64,000 nt of DNA from Bradyrhizobium sp. G127. GTDB taxonomy: Bacteria > Pseudomonadota > Alphaproteobacteria > Rhizobiales > Xanthobacteraceae. The stretch covers positions 1,922,001-1,986,000 of the forward strand of contig NZ_JAKFGN010000001.1 of the NCBI RefSeq assembly GCF_021502575.1. The letters run 5' to 3'. This document shows positions 1 to 8,438 of the stretch, one piece after another; positions within the stretch are counted from its first letter, which is position 1; every line of letters begins with the position of its first letter. The notes beneath the pieces were generated by a model. That model saw only the letters and a list, made by a program, of their open reading frames with translations. It searched no databases and was not told the origin of the DNA. A program made the position numbers and the translations under genes.

Positions 1-2
1 AG

Positions 3-533
3 AAGGCGATCGGCGAACTGCTGATTTCCGATTACACCCGCAAGGGCCTGTTCGACGGCGTCAGCATCCGCTTGCCGACCATCTGCGTGCGGCCCGGTAC
101 GCCGAACAAGGCCGCGTCGGGATTCTTCTCCAACATCATCCGCGAGCCGCTGGCCGGCAAGGAAGCTGTGCTGCCGGTCTCCGAGGACGTGCGGCACTGG
201 CACGCGTCGCCGCGGTCGGCGGTGGGCTTCCTGCTGCATGCCGGCACGATGGACACCAGCACCATCGGGCCGCGCCGCGCGCTCAGCATGCCCGGTCTTT
301 CGGCTACCGTGGGCGAGCAGATCGCAGCGCTTGGCCGGGTCGCGGGCAAGAGCGTCACGGATCGCATCAAGCGGGTGCCGGACCCCACCATCATGGGTAT
401 CGTCGCCGGCTGGCCGCGCGATTTCGTCACCGACCGCGCGCTGAAGCTCGGCTTCGCCACGGCGGAGAAAACCTTCGATGACATCATCCGCATTCACATC
501 GAGGATGAACTCGGCGGAAAGTTCGCAACCTGA
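3..533 (+). CDS. denD: NAD-dependent epimerase/dehydratase family protein, D-erythronate dehydrogenase-like (3' part)
   Basis: The frame is open from base 3, so the N-terminal Rossmann half lies outside the window. The visible part begins KAIGELLISDYTRKG and continues into RLPTICVRPG. This resembles the stretch after the catalytic Tyr-x-x-x-Lys in extended short-chain dehydrogenases of the DenD type, which oxidise D-erythronate at C-2 with NAD. The first visible Lys is probably the catalytic one. The rest is the substrate-binding C-terminal part (PNKAASGFFSNIIREP is typical). The KDG kinase gene follows 8 to 17 bp downstream and KDPG aldolase after it, so this is the upstream gene of a sugar-acid operon. 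The substrate is inferred from family resemblance; a related uronate or hydroxy-acid dehydrogenase is possible. Confidence 0.75.
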   Translation, partial: KAIGELLISDYTRKGLFDGVSIRLPTICVRPGTPNKAASGFFSNIIREPLAGKEAVLPVSEDVRHWHASPRSAVGFLLHAGTMDTSTIGPRRALSMPGLSATVGEQIAALGRVAGKSVTDRIKRVPDPTIMGIVAGWPRDFVTDRALKLGFATAEKTFDDIIRIHIEDELGGKFAT

Positions 534-550
534 CAACCCCGGTGCCTGCG

Positions 551-1480
551 ATGACGACAATCGCCTGTATCGGCGAGTGCATGATCGAACTCTCGCAGGG
601 CACCGGCAGCCAGCTCATACGCAGCTATGGCGGCGACACGCTGAACACCGCGATCTATCTCGCGCGCCTCGGCGTGAGCGTGGACTATATCACCGCGCTG
701 GGCGACGATCCGTTCAGCGAGGAGATGATCGATAGCTGGAAAGGCGAAGGCGTCGGCACCGCGCAGGTTATTCGGGTCAAGGGCAAGCTGCCGGGCCTTT
801 ATGCGATCCGGACCAATGAGGCGGGCGAGCGCTCGTTCTACTACTGGCGCGACAATGCTGCGGCGCGGATGTTGCTCGATCTGCCGGAGACCGGCGATCT
901 TCTCGCGGCGCTGTCGGACTACGACATGGTCTATCTCTCGGGAATTACGCTTTCGCTATACAGCGCCGACGGCCGCCAGCGCCTGCTCGATGTGCTGCAA
1001 GGCGTGCGCAAGGGCAAGACCCGCGTGGCATTCGACACCAATTTCCGCCCGCAGGGCTGGCCGGAGGTGGATGCCGCGCGCCAGGTCTATCGCGAGATGT
1101 TCGACATCGCCGACATCGTGCTGGCCTCGACGGACGATCTCACCCCGCTGTTCGGTGCGCGGATGCAGGGCGAACTGATCGGCCGGATTGCGGCGCGCGA
1201 GGTGGTCCTGAAACTTGCCACCCCGGCCTGCGTTATCAGGCATGACGGCATCGACTATACCGTAGCAGCGGAGCCGGTCGGCAAGGTGGTGGATACCACG
1301 GCGGCGGGCGACAGTTTTTCGGCGGCCTATATCGCGGCGAGGCTGCGTGGCGCGCCACCGCTGGAAGCGGCGCGGGCGGGGCATCGTTTGGCTGGCGCGG
1401 TGATCGGCCATCGCGGCGCAATCATTCCGCGCGATGCGATGCCGGCCGGCGGGTTGATGCCTGCCGCTGTAATGGAGTGA
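551..1480 (+). CDS. kdgK: 2-dehydro-3-deoxygluconokinase (PfkB family)
   Basis: A 309-residue PfkB/ribokinase-family sugar kinase that phosphorylates 2-keto-3-deoxygluconate to KDPG. The N-terminus MTTIACIGECMIEL and the GGDTLNTAIYLARLG segment form the substrate lid typical of KDG kinases. AFDTNFRPQGW follows at mid-length. The anion-hole and catalytic-base motif DTTAAGDSFSAAY lies at about residue 250, with Asp in AAGD as the base. I chose the ATG at 551 because the protein then starts exactly at the conserved TIACIGE strand; an in-frame GTG at 542 would add three residues. The stop overlaps the RBS region of the aldolase gene, so kinase and aldolase are translationally linked and perform consecutive steps. 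Confidence 0.9.
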   Translation: MTTIACIGECMIELSQGTGSQLIRSYGGDTLNTAIYLARLGVSVDYITALGDDPFSEEMIDSWKGEGVGTAQVIRVKGKLPGLYAIRTNEAGERSFYYWRDNAAARMLLDLPETGDLLAALSDYDMVYLSGITLSLYSADGRQRLLDVLQGVRKGKTRVAFDTNFRPQGWPEVDAARQVYREMFDIADIVLASTDDLTPLFGARMQGELIGRIAAREVVLKLATPACVIRHDGIDYTVAAEPVGKVVDTTAAGDSFSAAYIAARLRGAPPLEAARAGHRLAGAVIGHRGAIIPRDAMPAGGLMPAAVME

Positions 1481-1485
1481 CGGCG

Positions 1486-2145
1486 ATGAGCGGCACATCG
1501 GCCTCGGCAAAGCAGGCGGCGCTGGAACAGATTCTGGTTCCGGCGCGGATCGTGCCGGTGCTGACCATCGACCGCGCCGAGGATGGCGTGCCGCTTGCGC
1601 GCGCGCTGGTCGCGGGCGGCGTGAAGGTGCTCGAAGTGACGTTCCGCACCGAAGCCGCCAGCGCCGCGGCGAAAGCCATCATCGCCGAAGTACCGGACGC
1701 CATCGTCGGCATGGGCACCGTGCTCAATGGCGATGACCTGCGCCGGGCACGCGATCTCGGCGCGCGGTTTGCCGTGAGCCCCGGTGCCACGTTCGAACTG
1801 CTGGACGCCGCATCGGCCAGTGATCTGCCGCTGCTGCCCGGCATAGCAACTTCATCCGAAATCATGCAGGCGCAGGCGAGGGGTTTCAATCTGCTGAAGT
1901 TTTTCCCGGCGGAACAGGCGGGCGGCATTTCCATGCTGCGCGCGTTGTCGGGACCGTTTCCCGCCACGCGGTTTTGTCCGACCGGCGGGATCAATGCGGA
2001 CAACGTTGCGACATGGCTTGCAGAGCCGAATGTGGTTTGTGCCGGCGGCTCGTGGCTGTGTCCGGCCTCGGACATCAAGGCCGCGAACTGGGAGGTCATC
2101 ACCGGCCGCTGCATCGATGCGATGAAAAGGCTGCGGCGGAGGTAG
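1486..2145 (+). CDS. eda: KDPG aldolase (2-dehydro-3-deoxyphosphogluconate aldolase)
   Basis: A 219-residue class I aldolase that splits KDPG into pyruvate and glyceraldehyde 3-phosphate, the last Entner-Doudoroff step. The Schiff-base lysine is in FNLLKFFPAEQAGG (about Lys138) and the catalytic glutamate in KVLEVTFRT (about Glu50). The phosphate site FCPTGGINADN is also present. Start: the ATG at 1486 has GGAG at 1474-1477, with 8 bp between them; an in-frame GTG at 1477 overlaps the kinase stop and is less likely. The length is normal for the family. Its place directly behind kdgK shows the pair works on 2-keto-3-deoxy sugar acids. Confidence 0.93.
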   Translation: MSGTSASAKQAALEQILVPARIVPVLTIDRAEDGVPLARALVAGGVKVLEVTFRTEAASAAAKAIIAEVPDAIVGMGTVLNGDDLRRARDLGARFAVSPGATFELLDAASASDLPLLPGIATSSEIMQAQARGFNLLKFFPAEQAGGISMLRALSGPFPATRFCPTGGINADNVATWLAEPNVVCAGGSWLCPASDIKAANWEVITGRCIDAMKRLRRR

Positions 2146-2180
2146 CGAGTCTTCACCTCCGTTTACGCGGAAGGGAGTCA

Positions 2181-2286
2181 CGTCATCCTGAGGTGCGAGC
2201 TCTTGCGAGCCTCGAAGGATGACTATCCGTAATATCGCCGTCGCCCTTCGAGGCCTCCGCTTCGCTTCGGCACCTCAGGGTGACGG
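2181..2286. repeat. Intergenic palindromic repeat, family A (full copy)
   Basis: The element opens CGTCATCCTGAGGTGCGAGC and closes with GGCACCTCAGGGTGACGGCG, so its ends pair as a long imperfect inverted repeat. The inner part (GCCTCGAAGGATGA, then CCCTTCGAGGCC) is palindromic too. A truncated relative with the same opening lies at 40947-40995. This kind of dispersed non-coding element is frequent between genes in Bradyrhizobium and relatives. It lies downstream of eda, and RNA from it could fold and act like a terminator. Confidence 0.75.
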
Positions 2287-2451
2287 CGAAAATAGAATCC
2301 GGTGAACGGGTTACGATTCGGATCGCCGACCGGAACCGAATCTCAGCATCATGTTCTGCGTGAAGATAAGAAGCTGCGTCTAACGGCTCGTCGCAATTCT
2401 CAAAATTCTGCCGCTGCATTACATTAAATTGACAACAAGGAAGCAGTTATT

Positions 2452-2534
2452 CGTCATTGCGAGGAGCACTTGCGACGAAGCAATCCATGTCTTTCTTGCG
2501 GCTGTGGATTGCTTCGCTTCGCTCGCAATGACGA
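2452..2534. repeat. Intergenic palindromic repeat, family B (copy 1)
   Basis: Inverted repeat with outer arms CGTCATTGCGAG and CTCGCAATGACG and inner arms GAAGCAATCCA and TGGATTGCTTC around a short variable centre. A second copy with the same arms lies at 34355-34437. It sits just before the 3' end of the leftward gamma-glutamyltransferase gene. With family A it fills most of the 405-bp gap between eda and ggt; I see no gene in that gap. Confidence 0.8.
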
Positions 2535-2550
2535 ACGGAGGGGCAGACCC

Positions 2551-4140
2551 TCAAAACCCCATCGCCGCGCCGTCGCTGCGCGGGTCGGTGGCGCCCTCGA
2601 ACATGCCGTCAGGGTGCCGCACCACCGCGCCCGCATGACCCATTGTGGACGTGAAGGCTGGCAGGATCTCGATGTCGTGGCCGGCGTCGCGCATCGCCTG
2701 CACCACCGCCGGATCGAAACGGTCTTCCAGTTTCAGCGTCACCGTGGCGTCGCCCCAGGTCTTGCCGAGCAGCCAGCGCGGCGCGGTGATCGCGGCCTGC
2801 AGGCCCTGGCTGAACATCGCGTAGCGCGAGAACACCGCGGACTGGCTCTGCGGCTGGCCTTCGCCGCCCATATTGCCATAGACCATGCGGCGGCCGTCGC
2901 TGAACAGCGCCATTGCCGGGTTGAGGGTGTGGAACGGCTTGCGGCCGGGGCGCAGCGCGCGCGGCCCGTCGCCATCGAGCAGGAAGCTCGAACCGCGATT
3001 CTGCCAGACGATGCCGGAGTTCGGCAGCACGCAGCCGGAGCCGAATTCGAAGTAGATGCTCTGGATGAAGGAGACGGCGATACCGTCCTTGTCGATCGCC
3101 CCTAACCAGACGGTGTCGCCGGGATTGACCGGCACCGGCCACGGCAGGGCGCGCTTGCGGCTGATGTTGGCGGCGAGCCCATCGAGCGTCTTGGACGCCA
3201 GATGGTGCTCCGGCTTCTCGGTCATGTAGGCCGGATCGCCGACAATGCGGTCGCGCACCAGAAACGCCTGCTTGGTCGCTTCGACAATTCCGTGAAGGTA
3301 TTCGAAGGTTTCGGCCTCCTTGATGCCGAGGCGCTCGAAGATTGCCAGGATCATCAGCGAGGCGAGGCCCTGCGTCGGCGGCGGGAAATTATAGAGCGTA
3401 GCATTCTTGATCGCGACCGACAGCGCCTCGCGGCGTTGCGCTTTGTGCGCGGCCAAATCTTGCAGCGTCACCGGCGAGCCGCAGCGCGCCAGATCCGCCG
3501 CGATCTCTTTTGCAAGCGAACCTGTGTAGAAATCCATCGGGCCGGTTTCGCCGAGCCGCTTGAGCGTCGCGCCCAGCGCCGGCAGTTTCATCAACTGGCC
3601 TTCCTTCGGCAGCTTGCCGTCGAGCAGGAATGTCTCGACGAAGCCCGGCGAGTCTTTCAGTTCGGCCAGTTTGGTTTCCGTCAGCTCCTGCTGCGTGGCG
3701 GTGACGGCGAAGCCGTTCTCGGCCGACCACACCGCGTCCTCCACCAGCCGCGACAGCGGCAGCTTGCCGCCCGTCTCGGTGTTGATCGCGAGCACTTCGG
3801 CCCAGCCGGACAGCGTGCCCGCCACGGTGTTGGCGGCGAGAGGACCGCGCGATGGAATCGCGGACAGGCCCTTGTTCTTGTAAAACTCCACCGACGCGGC
3901 ACTGGCCGCCGCGCCGCAACCGTCCACCGCGACCGGTGGCTTGCCGTCCTTCGAGATCAGCCAGAAGCCGTCGCCGCCGAGGGAATTCATGTGCGGATAG
4001 ACCACGGGCAGGCTCGCCGCCATCGCCAGTGTCGCCTCGATGGCGTTGCCGCCTTCGCGCAGCACGCGCAGTCCCGCCTCGGAGGCGAGATGATGGGGCG
4101 ATGTGACCATGCCGCGGCGGGAGCGGGGCGTATTCAGCAT
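2551..4140 (-). CDS. ggt: Gamma-glutamyltransferase family protein
   Basis: A 529-residue Ntn-hydrolase precursor of the gamma-glutamyltranspeptidase family. It hydrolyses or transfers gamma-glutamyl groups after cleaving itself into two chains. The N-terminus RRGMVTSPHHLASEAG and GGNAIEATLAMAASL are family hallmarks. The predicted nucleophile and self-cleavage site is the Thr in GDTVWLGAIDKDGIAVS (about Thr343). The expected GSGCVLPNSGIVWQNRG and MVYGNMGGEGQPQ motifs follow. I see no clear signal peptide, and the residue after the Thr (Val, rather than Thr or Ser) belongs to the cytosolic or cephalosporin-acylase-like branch, so the substrate is open. I chose ATG at 4140 because homology begins there; the frame stays open to 4227. 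Confidence 0.85.
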   Translation of the reverse strand: MLNTPRSRRGMVTSPHHLASEAGLRVLREGGNAIEATLAMAASLPVVYPHMNSLGGDGFWLISKDGKPPVAVDGCGAAASAASVEFYKNKGLSAIPSRGPLAANTVAGTLSGWAEVLAINTETGGKLPLSRLVEDAVWSAENGFAVTATQQELTETKLAELKDSPGFVETFLLDGKLPKEGQLMKLPALGATLKRLGETGPMDFYTGSLAKEIAADLARCGSPVTLQDLAAHKAQRREALSVAIKNATLYNFPPPTQGLASLMILAIFERLGIKEAETFEYLHGIVEATKQAFLVRDRIVGDPAYMTEKPEHHLASKTLDGLAANISRKRALPWPVPVNPGDTVWLGAIDKDGIAVSFIQSIYFEFGSGCVLPNSGIVWQNRGSSFLLDGDGPRALRPGRKPFHTLNPAMALFSDGRRMVYGNMGGEGQPQSQSAVFSRYAMFSQGLQAAITAPRWLLGKTWGDATVTLKLEDRFDPAVVQAMRDAGHDIEILPAFTSTMGHAGAVVRHPDGMFEGATDPRSDGAAMGF

Positions 4141-4218
4141 TGCAGGAATTCCGGAAGTTCGATGTGTTGGAGATTGTGACTGGGCAGAGTTCGGTACTTT
4201 AGCGGCTACGCATGGGGT

Positions 4219-4307
4219 CGTCATCACCGGGCTTGTCCCGGTGATCCACGTCTTTCGTTGATGAGAGAAAACAAGACGTGGATGGCCGGGACAAGCCCGG
4301 CCATGAC
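4219..4307. repeat. Intergenic palindromic repeat, family C
   Basis: Near-perfect long hairpin. CGTCATCACCGGGCTTGTCC at the left pairs with the mirrored GGACAAGCCCGGCCATGAC at the right, and inner arms ATCCACGTCTT and AAGACGTGGAT surround a loop of about 17 bases. It lies between the start of ggt and the 3' end of the MDR oxidoreductase, both leftward. It is a third dispersed element type, unlike families A and B in sequence; only one copy is in this window. Confidence 0.75.
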
Positions 4308-4348
4308 ACTTCTTTCCTTGGTGCGATCAGTGAGTCCAACGCAGCGAT

Positions 4349-5350
4349 CTACACCTTCACCATCCGCTTGCCGCGGTTCTCGCCGGCGAGCAGTCCGATC
4401 AGCGCCTGCGGCGTGTTCTCAAGGCCGTTGATGATGTCTTCCTGCACCTTGATCTTGCCGGCCTTCACCCACGCCTGCAGATCGGCCATCGCCGCGTCGC
4501 GCTGGTCGTTGAAATCGGTGAAGATGAAGCCCTGAACGGTCAGGCGCTTCACCACGATCAGGCCGGGGACGCCGCGCGGGCCGTGGGCGGGCGGGGCGCC
4601 GTCATAGGCGGAGACGGCTCCGCAGCAGGAGATGCGGCCGTGCTGGTTCATCAGCGGCAGGCAGGCCTCGAAAATGTCGCCGCCGACATTGTCGAAATAG
4701 ACGTCGATGCCGGTCGGCGCGGCGGCTTTCAGTGCCTTGAATACCGGCTCGGACTTGTAGTCCACCGCGGCGTCGAAGCCGAGTTCGGACACCAGCCAGT
4801 CGCACTTCGCCTTGCCGCCGGCGATGCCGACCACGCGGCAGCCCTTGATCTTGGCGATCTGGCCGACGAACGAGCCGACCGAGCCGGCCGCGGCCGAGAC
4901 CACCACGGTTTCGCCGGCCTTCGGCTTGCCGACATTGAGCAGGCCGAAATAGGCGGTGAGGCCGGCCACGCCGTACACGCTCAGCAGATGCGTGATGGGA
5001 TCGATGCGCGGCACCTTCACGAGGGTCTTGGCGCGCACCGCTGCATAATCCTGCCAGCCGGTATCGCCGAACACGAGATCGCCCACGGTGAAGCCCGGCG
5101 CGTTGGACTTGATGACTTCGGCAACTGCGCCGCCGGCCATTACGGTGTTGGCCTCGACCGCCGCGCGATAGGTCGCGCCCTGCATCCACGCGCGGTTGGC
5201 GGCATCGAGCGAGATATAAAGCACCCGCACCAGCACCTCGCCGTCCTTCGGCTCCGGCGTGGGCGCTTCCGCCATCTTGAAGTTCTGCGGCGCGAGCTTG
5301 CCGGTCGGCTTTTCGACCAGCAGGATCTGGCGGTTGGCGGCTTGGGTCAT
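4349..5350 (-). CDS. NADP-dependent oxidoreductase, zinc-independent MDR family (CurA/PTGR type)
   Basis: A 333-residue medium-chain reductase that probably reduces alpha,beta-unsaturated ketones or aldehydes with NADPH. The N-terminal GroES-like domain (about 1-125) lacks zinc-ligand cysteines. The Rossmann domain carries AAAGSVGSFVGQIAKIKG and GIAGGKAKCDWL, followed by DVYFDNVGG and GRISCCGAVSAYD, as in the CurA/leukotriene-B4 12-hydroxydehydrogenase family. The start ATG at 5350 has a good ribosome site (GGAGGAAG about 5 bp before). It is divergent from hpnP across 266 bp. There is no sign that it belongs to the hopanoid pathway. Confidence 0.87.
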   Translation of the reverse strand: MTQAANRQILLVEKPTGKLAPQNFKMAEAPTPEPKDGEVLVRVLYISLDAANRAWMQGATYRAAVEANTVMAGGAVAEVIKSNAPGFTVGDLVFGDTGWQDYAAVRAKTLVKVPRIDPITHLLSVYGVAGLTAYFGLLNVGKPKAGETVVVSAAAGSVGSFVGQIAKIKGCRVVGIAGGKAKCDWLVSELGFDAAVDYKSEPVFKALKAAAPTGIDVYFDNVGGDIFEACLPLMNQHGRISCCGAVSAYDGAPPAHGPRGVPGLIVVKRLTVQGFIFTDFNDQRDAAMADLQAWVKAGKIKVQEDIINGLENTPQALIGLLAGENRGKRMVKV

Positions 5351-5454
5351 GGTCTTCCTCCGGGGCGTTTGTTGTTGCGCGGCAAGATAGCAGCGTTGTC
5401 GGGGATTGGAACCGGAGGGCAGAACTCCCGGGGCCTGCCTCTGGGCACTGGTGT

Positions 5455-5479
5455 GGAACCGGGCGCCTCGATCGACGTT
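5455..5479 (+). promoter_or_regulatory. EcfG-type (general stress response) promoter of hpnP
   Basis: GGAAC at 5455-5459, a 16-bp spacer, then CGTT at 5476-5479. This matches the alphaproteobacterial EcfG consensus GGAAC-N16/17-CGTT without mismatch. It lies 137 bp before the hpnP ATG in the intergenic region. EcfG control of hpnP is known in Rhodopseudomonas palustris, which supports both the site and the gene call. Confidence 0.85.
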
Positions 5480-5616
5480 GTTTCAGCAGCTGGTCCGCGG
5501 TTTGCTTGTCCGGAAAGGCTGCGTGGGGTCGAACGGCCTCGCTGGAAGTGCCCTATTGTTACCGAAATTATGGCCCGTCCTAAGCGCAACTGCATAGTTC
5601 GAGAGCAGGGGGCCTG

Positions 5617-7203
5617 ATGAGAGACGTGGTAAGTCCTTCCATTCGTCGCATCCTGTGCGTTTTTCCTCGTTATTCCCCTTCATTTGGCACTTTTGAATAC
5701 GCCTACCCCCTGACCGACGGCGTCCAGGCCTTCATGCCGCCGCAGGGCTTGTTGCTGATTGCGGCATCCTTACCCAAGGGCTGGAAGGTCCGCTTCATCG
5801 ACGAAAATATCCGGACCGCGACGGACGAGGATTTCATCTGGGCGGACGCGGTGTTCGTCAGCGGCATGCATATCCAGCGCCCGCAGATCAACGACATCTG
5901 CCGCCGCGCGCATGTGCATGATCTGGCCGTGGCGCTGGGCGGACCTTCCGTCAGCGCCTGTCCCGACAATTATCCGGACTTCGACTACCTGCACGTCGGC
6001 GAGCTCGGCGACGCGACCGAAGATCTGTTCCGGCGCCTGACGCGGGATACATCACGGCCGCACAAGCAGGTCGTACTCACGACGAAGGAGCGCCGCGAGA
6101 TGTCGGACTTTCCGATCCCGGCGTATGAGCTGATTCCGCTCGAGCGTTATTTTCTGGGCAGCATCCAGTTTTCCAGCGGCTGTCCCTATCAGTGCGAGTT
6201 CTGCGACATCCCGGGACTCTACGGGCGCAATCCCCGCCTGAAGACGCCCGAGCAGGTCACCGCCGAACTGGACAAGCTACTGGAATGCGGTCTCACCGGA
6301 TCGGTGTATTTCGTCGATGACAATTTCATCGGCAACCGCAAGGCGGCGCTGGACCTGCTGCCGCATCTGGTCGAATGGCAGAAGCGCAATGGTTTCGCGC
6401 TTCAGTTCGCCTGCGAGGCGACGCTGAACATCGCCAAGCGTCCCGAAATCCTGTCGCTGATGCGCGATGCTTACTTTGCCACCGTGTTCTGCGGCATCGA
6501 AACGCCGGATCCCGCGGCGCTGAAGGCGATGTCGAAGCAGCACAACATGGTAGTGCCGATACTGGAGGGCGTGCAGACGCTGAACAGCTACGGCATGGAA
6601 GTGGTGTCCGGCATCATCCTCGGTCTCGATACCGACTCCGTCGACGCAGGCGAAGGCATTCTGGAGTTCGTCGACCAGTCACAAATTCCGCTGCTGACCA
6701 TCAACCTGCTGCAGGCGCTGCCGAAGACGCCGCTGTGGGATCGCCTCAAGCGCGAAGGGCGGCTCATCGAGGACAGCGACCGCGATTCAAACGTCGATTT
6801 TTTTCTTCCCTACGATCACGTGGTCTCGACATGGCGGGAGTGCATGGGCCGCGCCTACACGCCGGAAAAGCTGTTCGCGCGCTTCGCGCACCAGGTGATC
6901 CACACTTATCCCAACAGAATTAAGCTGCCCAACAGCAAGCAGCGCCTGTCCTTCCGCAACATCAAGCGTGGGATGACCATGCTGGCCAACATCATCTGGC
7001 AGGTGGGCATCAGGAGTGACTATCGGCGCGAGTTCTGGACGTTCTCACTGCCGCTGCTCCGTATTGGCGACATCGAACGCGTCATCACTGTTGGTCTGGT
7101 CGCGCACCATCTGATATTGTTCGCGCGGGACGCATCGGGCGGGCAGCAGAATGCATCATATTACTCGACGAAATTGCGGGACATGCCTGTCGCCGCGGAA
7201 TGA
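5617..7203 (+). CDS. hpnP: Hopanoid C-2 methylase (B12-binding radical SAM)
   Basis: A 528-residue protein. The N-terminal part (about 1-150) resembles a B12-binding domain (FMPPQGLLLIAASLPKG, VSGMHIQRPQ, VALGGPSVSACP). The radical SAM core has C189-x3-C193-x2-C196 (CPYQCEFCDIPG), the 4Fe-4S ligands. HpnP transfers a methyl group from methylcobalamin/SAM to C-2 of the hopanoid A ring. HpnP rather than the C-3 methylase HpnR is inferred from length, the EcfG promoter upstream and the setting beside a bradyrhizobial hopanoid cluster. The start ATG at 5617 follows a GGGGG ribosome site. The hopanoid genes continue in the same direction. Confidence 0.85.
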   Translation: MRDVVSPSIRRILCVFPRYSPSFGTFEYAYPLTDGVQAFMPPQGLLLIAASLPKGWKVRFIDENIRTATDEDFIWADAVFVSGMHIQRPQINDICRRAHVHDLAVALGGPSVSACPDNYPDFDYLHVGELGDATEDLFRRLTRDTSRPHKQVVLTTKERREMSDFPIPAYELIPLERYFLGSIQFSSGCPYQCEFCDIPGLYGRNPRLKTPEQVTAELDKLLECGLTGSVYFVDDNFIGNRKAALDLLPHLVEWQKRNGFALQFACEATLNIAKRPEILSLMRDAYFATVFCGIETPDPAALKAMSKQHNMVVPILEGVQTLNSYGMEVVSGIILGLDTDSVDAGEGILEFVDQSQIPLLTINLLQALPKTPLWDRLKREGRLIEDSDRDSNVDFFLPYDHVVSTWRECMGRAYTPEKLFARFAHQVIHTYPNRIKLPNSKQRLSFRNIKRGMTMLANIIWQVGIRSDYRREFWTFSLPLLRIGDIERVITVGLVAHHLILFARDASGGQQNASYYSTKLRDMPVAAE

Positions 7204-7250
7204 TGCGGCGGGGCGATGACCGTGCCGGTCGCGCCGCCGTCTGAGCGATC

Positions 7251-8438
7251 ATGAAACCATCGCTGGCTTATGACGTCGTCGTCCTCGGCGGGGGCGCGGC
7301 CGGGCTGATGTGCGCAAGCATCGCGGGCGGACGCGGACGCTCCGTGGCGGTAATCGAACAGGCGAAGCGGCCAGCCGAGAAGATTCGAATCTCCGGCGGC
7401 GGACGCTGCAATTTCACCAACCTGCACACCACGCCAGCGAATTTCCTGTCGCACAATCCGCATTTCTGCAAATCCGCGCTCAGCGGCTACACCCAGCACG
7501 ATTTCCTCGCGCTGGTCGAAAAACACCGCATCGCCTGGCACGAGAAGACCCGCGGGCAACTGTTCTGCGACGACTCCTCGCAGCAGATCATCGACATGCT
7601 GCTCGACGAATGCGCCGCTGTGGGTGTGACGCTGCATCCCGGCACGAAGATTTCGTCTGTCGCGAAGGGTGAGGGTGGCTTCGTTGTCGTCACGGATCGC
7701 GGCGAGATTCGCGCACCATCGCTGGTGGTCGCCACCGGCGGGCCTTCGATCCCGAAAATGGGATCGAGCGGTTTCGGCTACAAAATCGCCGAGCAGTTCG
7801 GCCTCAAGATTATCCCGCCGCGCGCAGCGCTGGTGCCGCTGACTTTCGACGAGGTGCTGCTGGCGCGGTCGCGCGATCTTGCGGGCGTCAGCGTGGACGC
7901 GGTGGTGAGTTGCAATGGCACACAGTTCGACGAGGCGATGCTGTTCACCCATCGCGGGTTGAGCGGTCCGGCGATTTTGCAGATTTCGTCCTACTGGCGC
8001 GAGGGCGACGACATTCAGATCGATATGGCACCGGGCACCGATGTGTTCGCCGCGCTGAAGGAGATGCGCCGCGACCATCCCCGGCAGGAACTGGCGACGA
8101 GCCTTGCGCGGCTATTGCCGGGGCGGCTCGCGCAGATGATCGCCGAGCCGGGCGGCGGCGCTTCAAGGATGGCTGACTTGTCAGACAAGCAATTGCAGGC
8201 GGTCGCAACGCTGGTGAACGCATGGCGCGTGACGCCGCGCGGCACCGAGGGCTACCGGACCGCGGAAGTGACGCTTGGCGGGGTGGATACCGCGGAACTG
8301 TCGTCGAAGACCTTCGAAGCGAGGTCCGTGCCCGGTCTGTTTTTCGTTGGCGAGGTGATCGACGTCACCGGGCATCTTGGAGGGTTTAATTTCCAGTGGG
8401 CCTGGTCGTCGGGTTATGCCGCAGGCCAAAACGCCTGA
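7251..8438 (+). CDS. NAD(P)/FAD-dependent oxidoreductase, BaiN/HI0933 family
   Basis: A 395-residue flavoprotein. The N-terminal dinucleotide-binding motif VVLGGGAAGLMCA is followed by AEKIRISGGGRCNFTN, the signature of the HI0933/YhiN/BaiN family. The C-terminal FAD segment GHLGGFNFQWAWSSGYAAG is intact. Most family members have no established reaction; BaiN acts on bile-acid intermediates. It lies 47 bp behind hpnP and about 180 bp ahead of hpnB on the same strand, embedded in the hopanoid locus. The location suggests, but does not prove, a role in hopanoid modification. The start ATG at 7251 fits the beta-strand beginning at residue 6. Confidence 0.85.
   Translation: MKPSLAYDVVVLGGGAAGLMCASIAGGRGRSVAVIEQAKRPAEKIRISGGGRCNFTNLHTTPANFLSHNPHFCKSALSGYTQHDFLALVEKHRIAWHEKTRGQLFCDDSSQQIIDMLLDECAAVGVTLHPGTKISSVAKGEGGFVVVTDRGEIRAPSLVVATGGPSIPKMGSSGFGYKIAEQFGLKIIPPRAALVPLTFDEVLLARSRDLAGVSVDAVVSCNGTQFDEAMLFTHRGLSGPAILQISSYWREGDDIQIDMAPGTDVFAALKEMRRDHPRQELATSLARLLPGRLAQMIAEPGGGASRMADLSDKQLQAVATLVNAWRVTPRGTEGYRTAEVTLGGVDTAELSSKTFEARSVPGLFFVGEVIDVTGHLGGFNFQWAWSSGYAAGQNA

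Noticed and set aside
2181-2534. Two palindromic repeats close together as a possible CRISPR array or integron
   Set aside because: The two elements differ in sequence, there are no regular spacers, and no cas or integrase gene is near; they are dispersed intergenic palindromes.
5401-5430. A first GGAAC at 5408 upstream of hpnP as another EcfG -35
   Set aside because: No CGTT at 16 or 17 bp behind it; only the GGAAC at 5455 has the matching -10.
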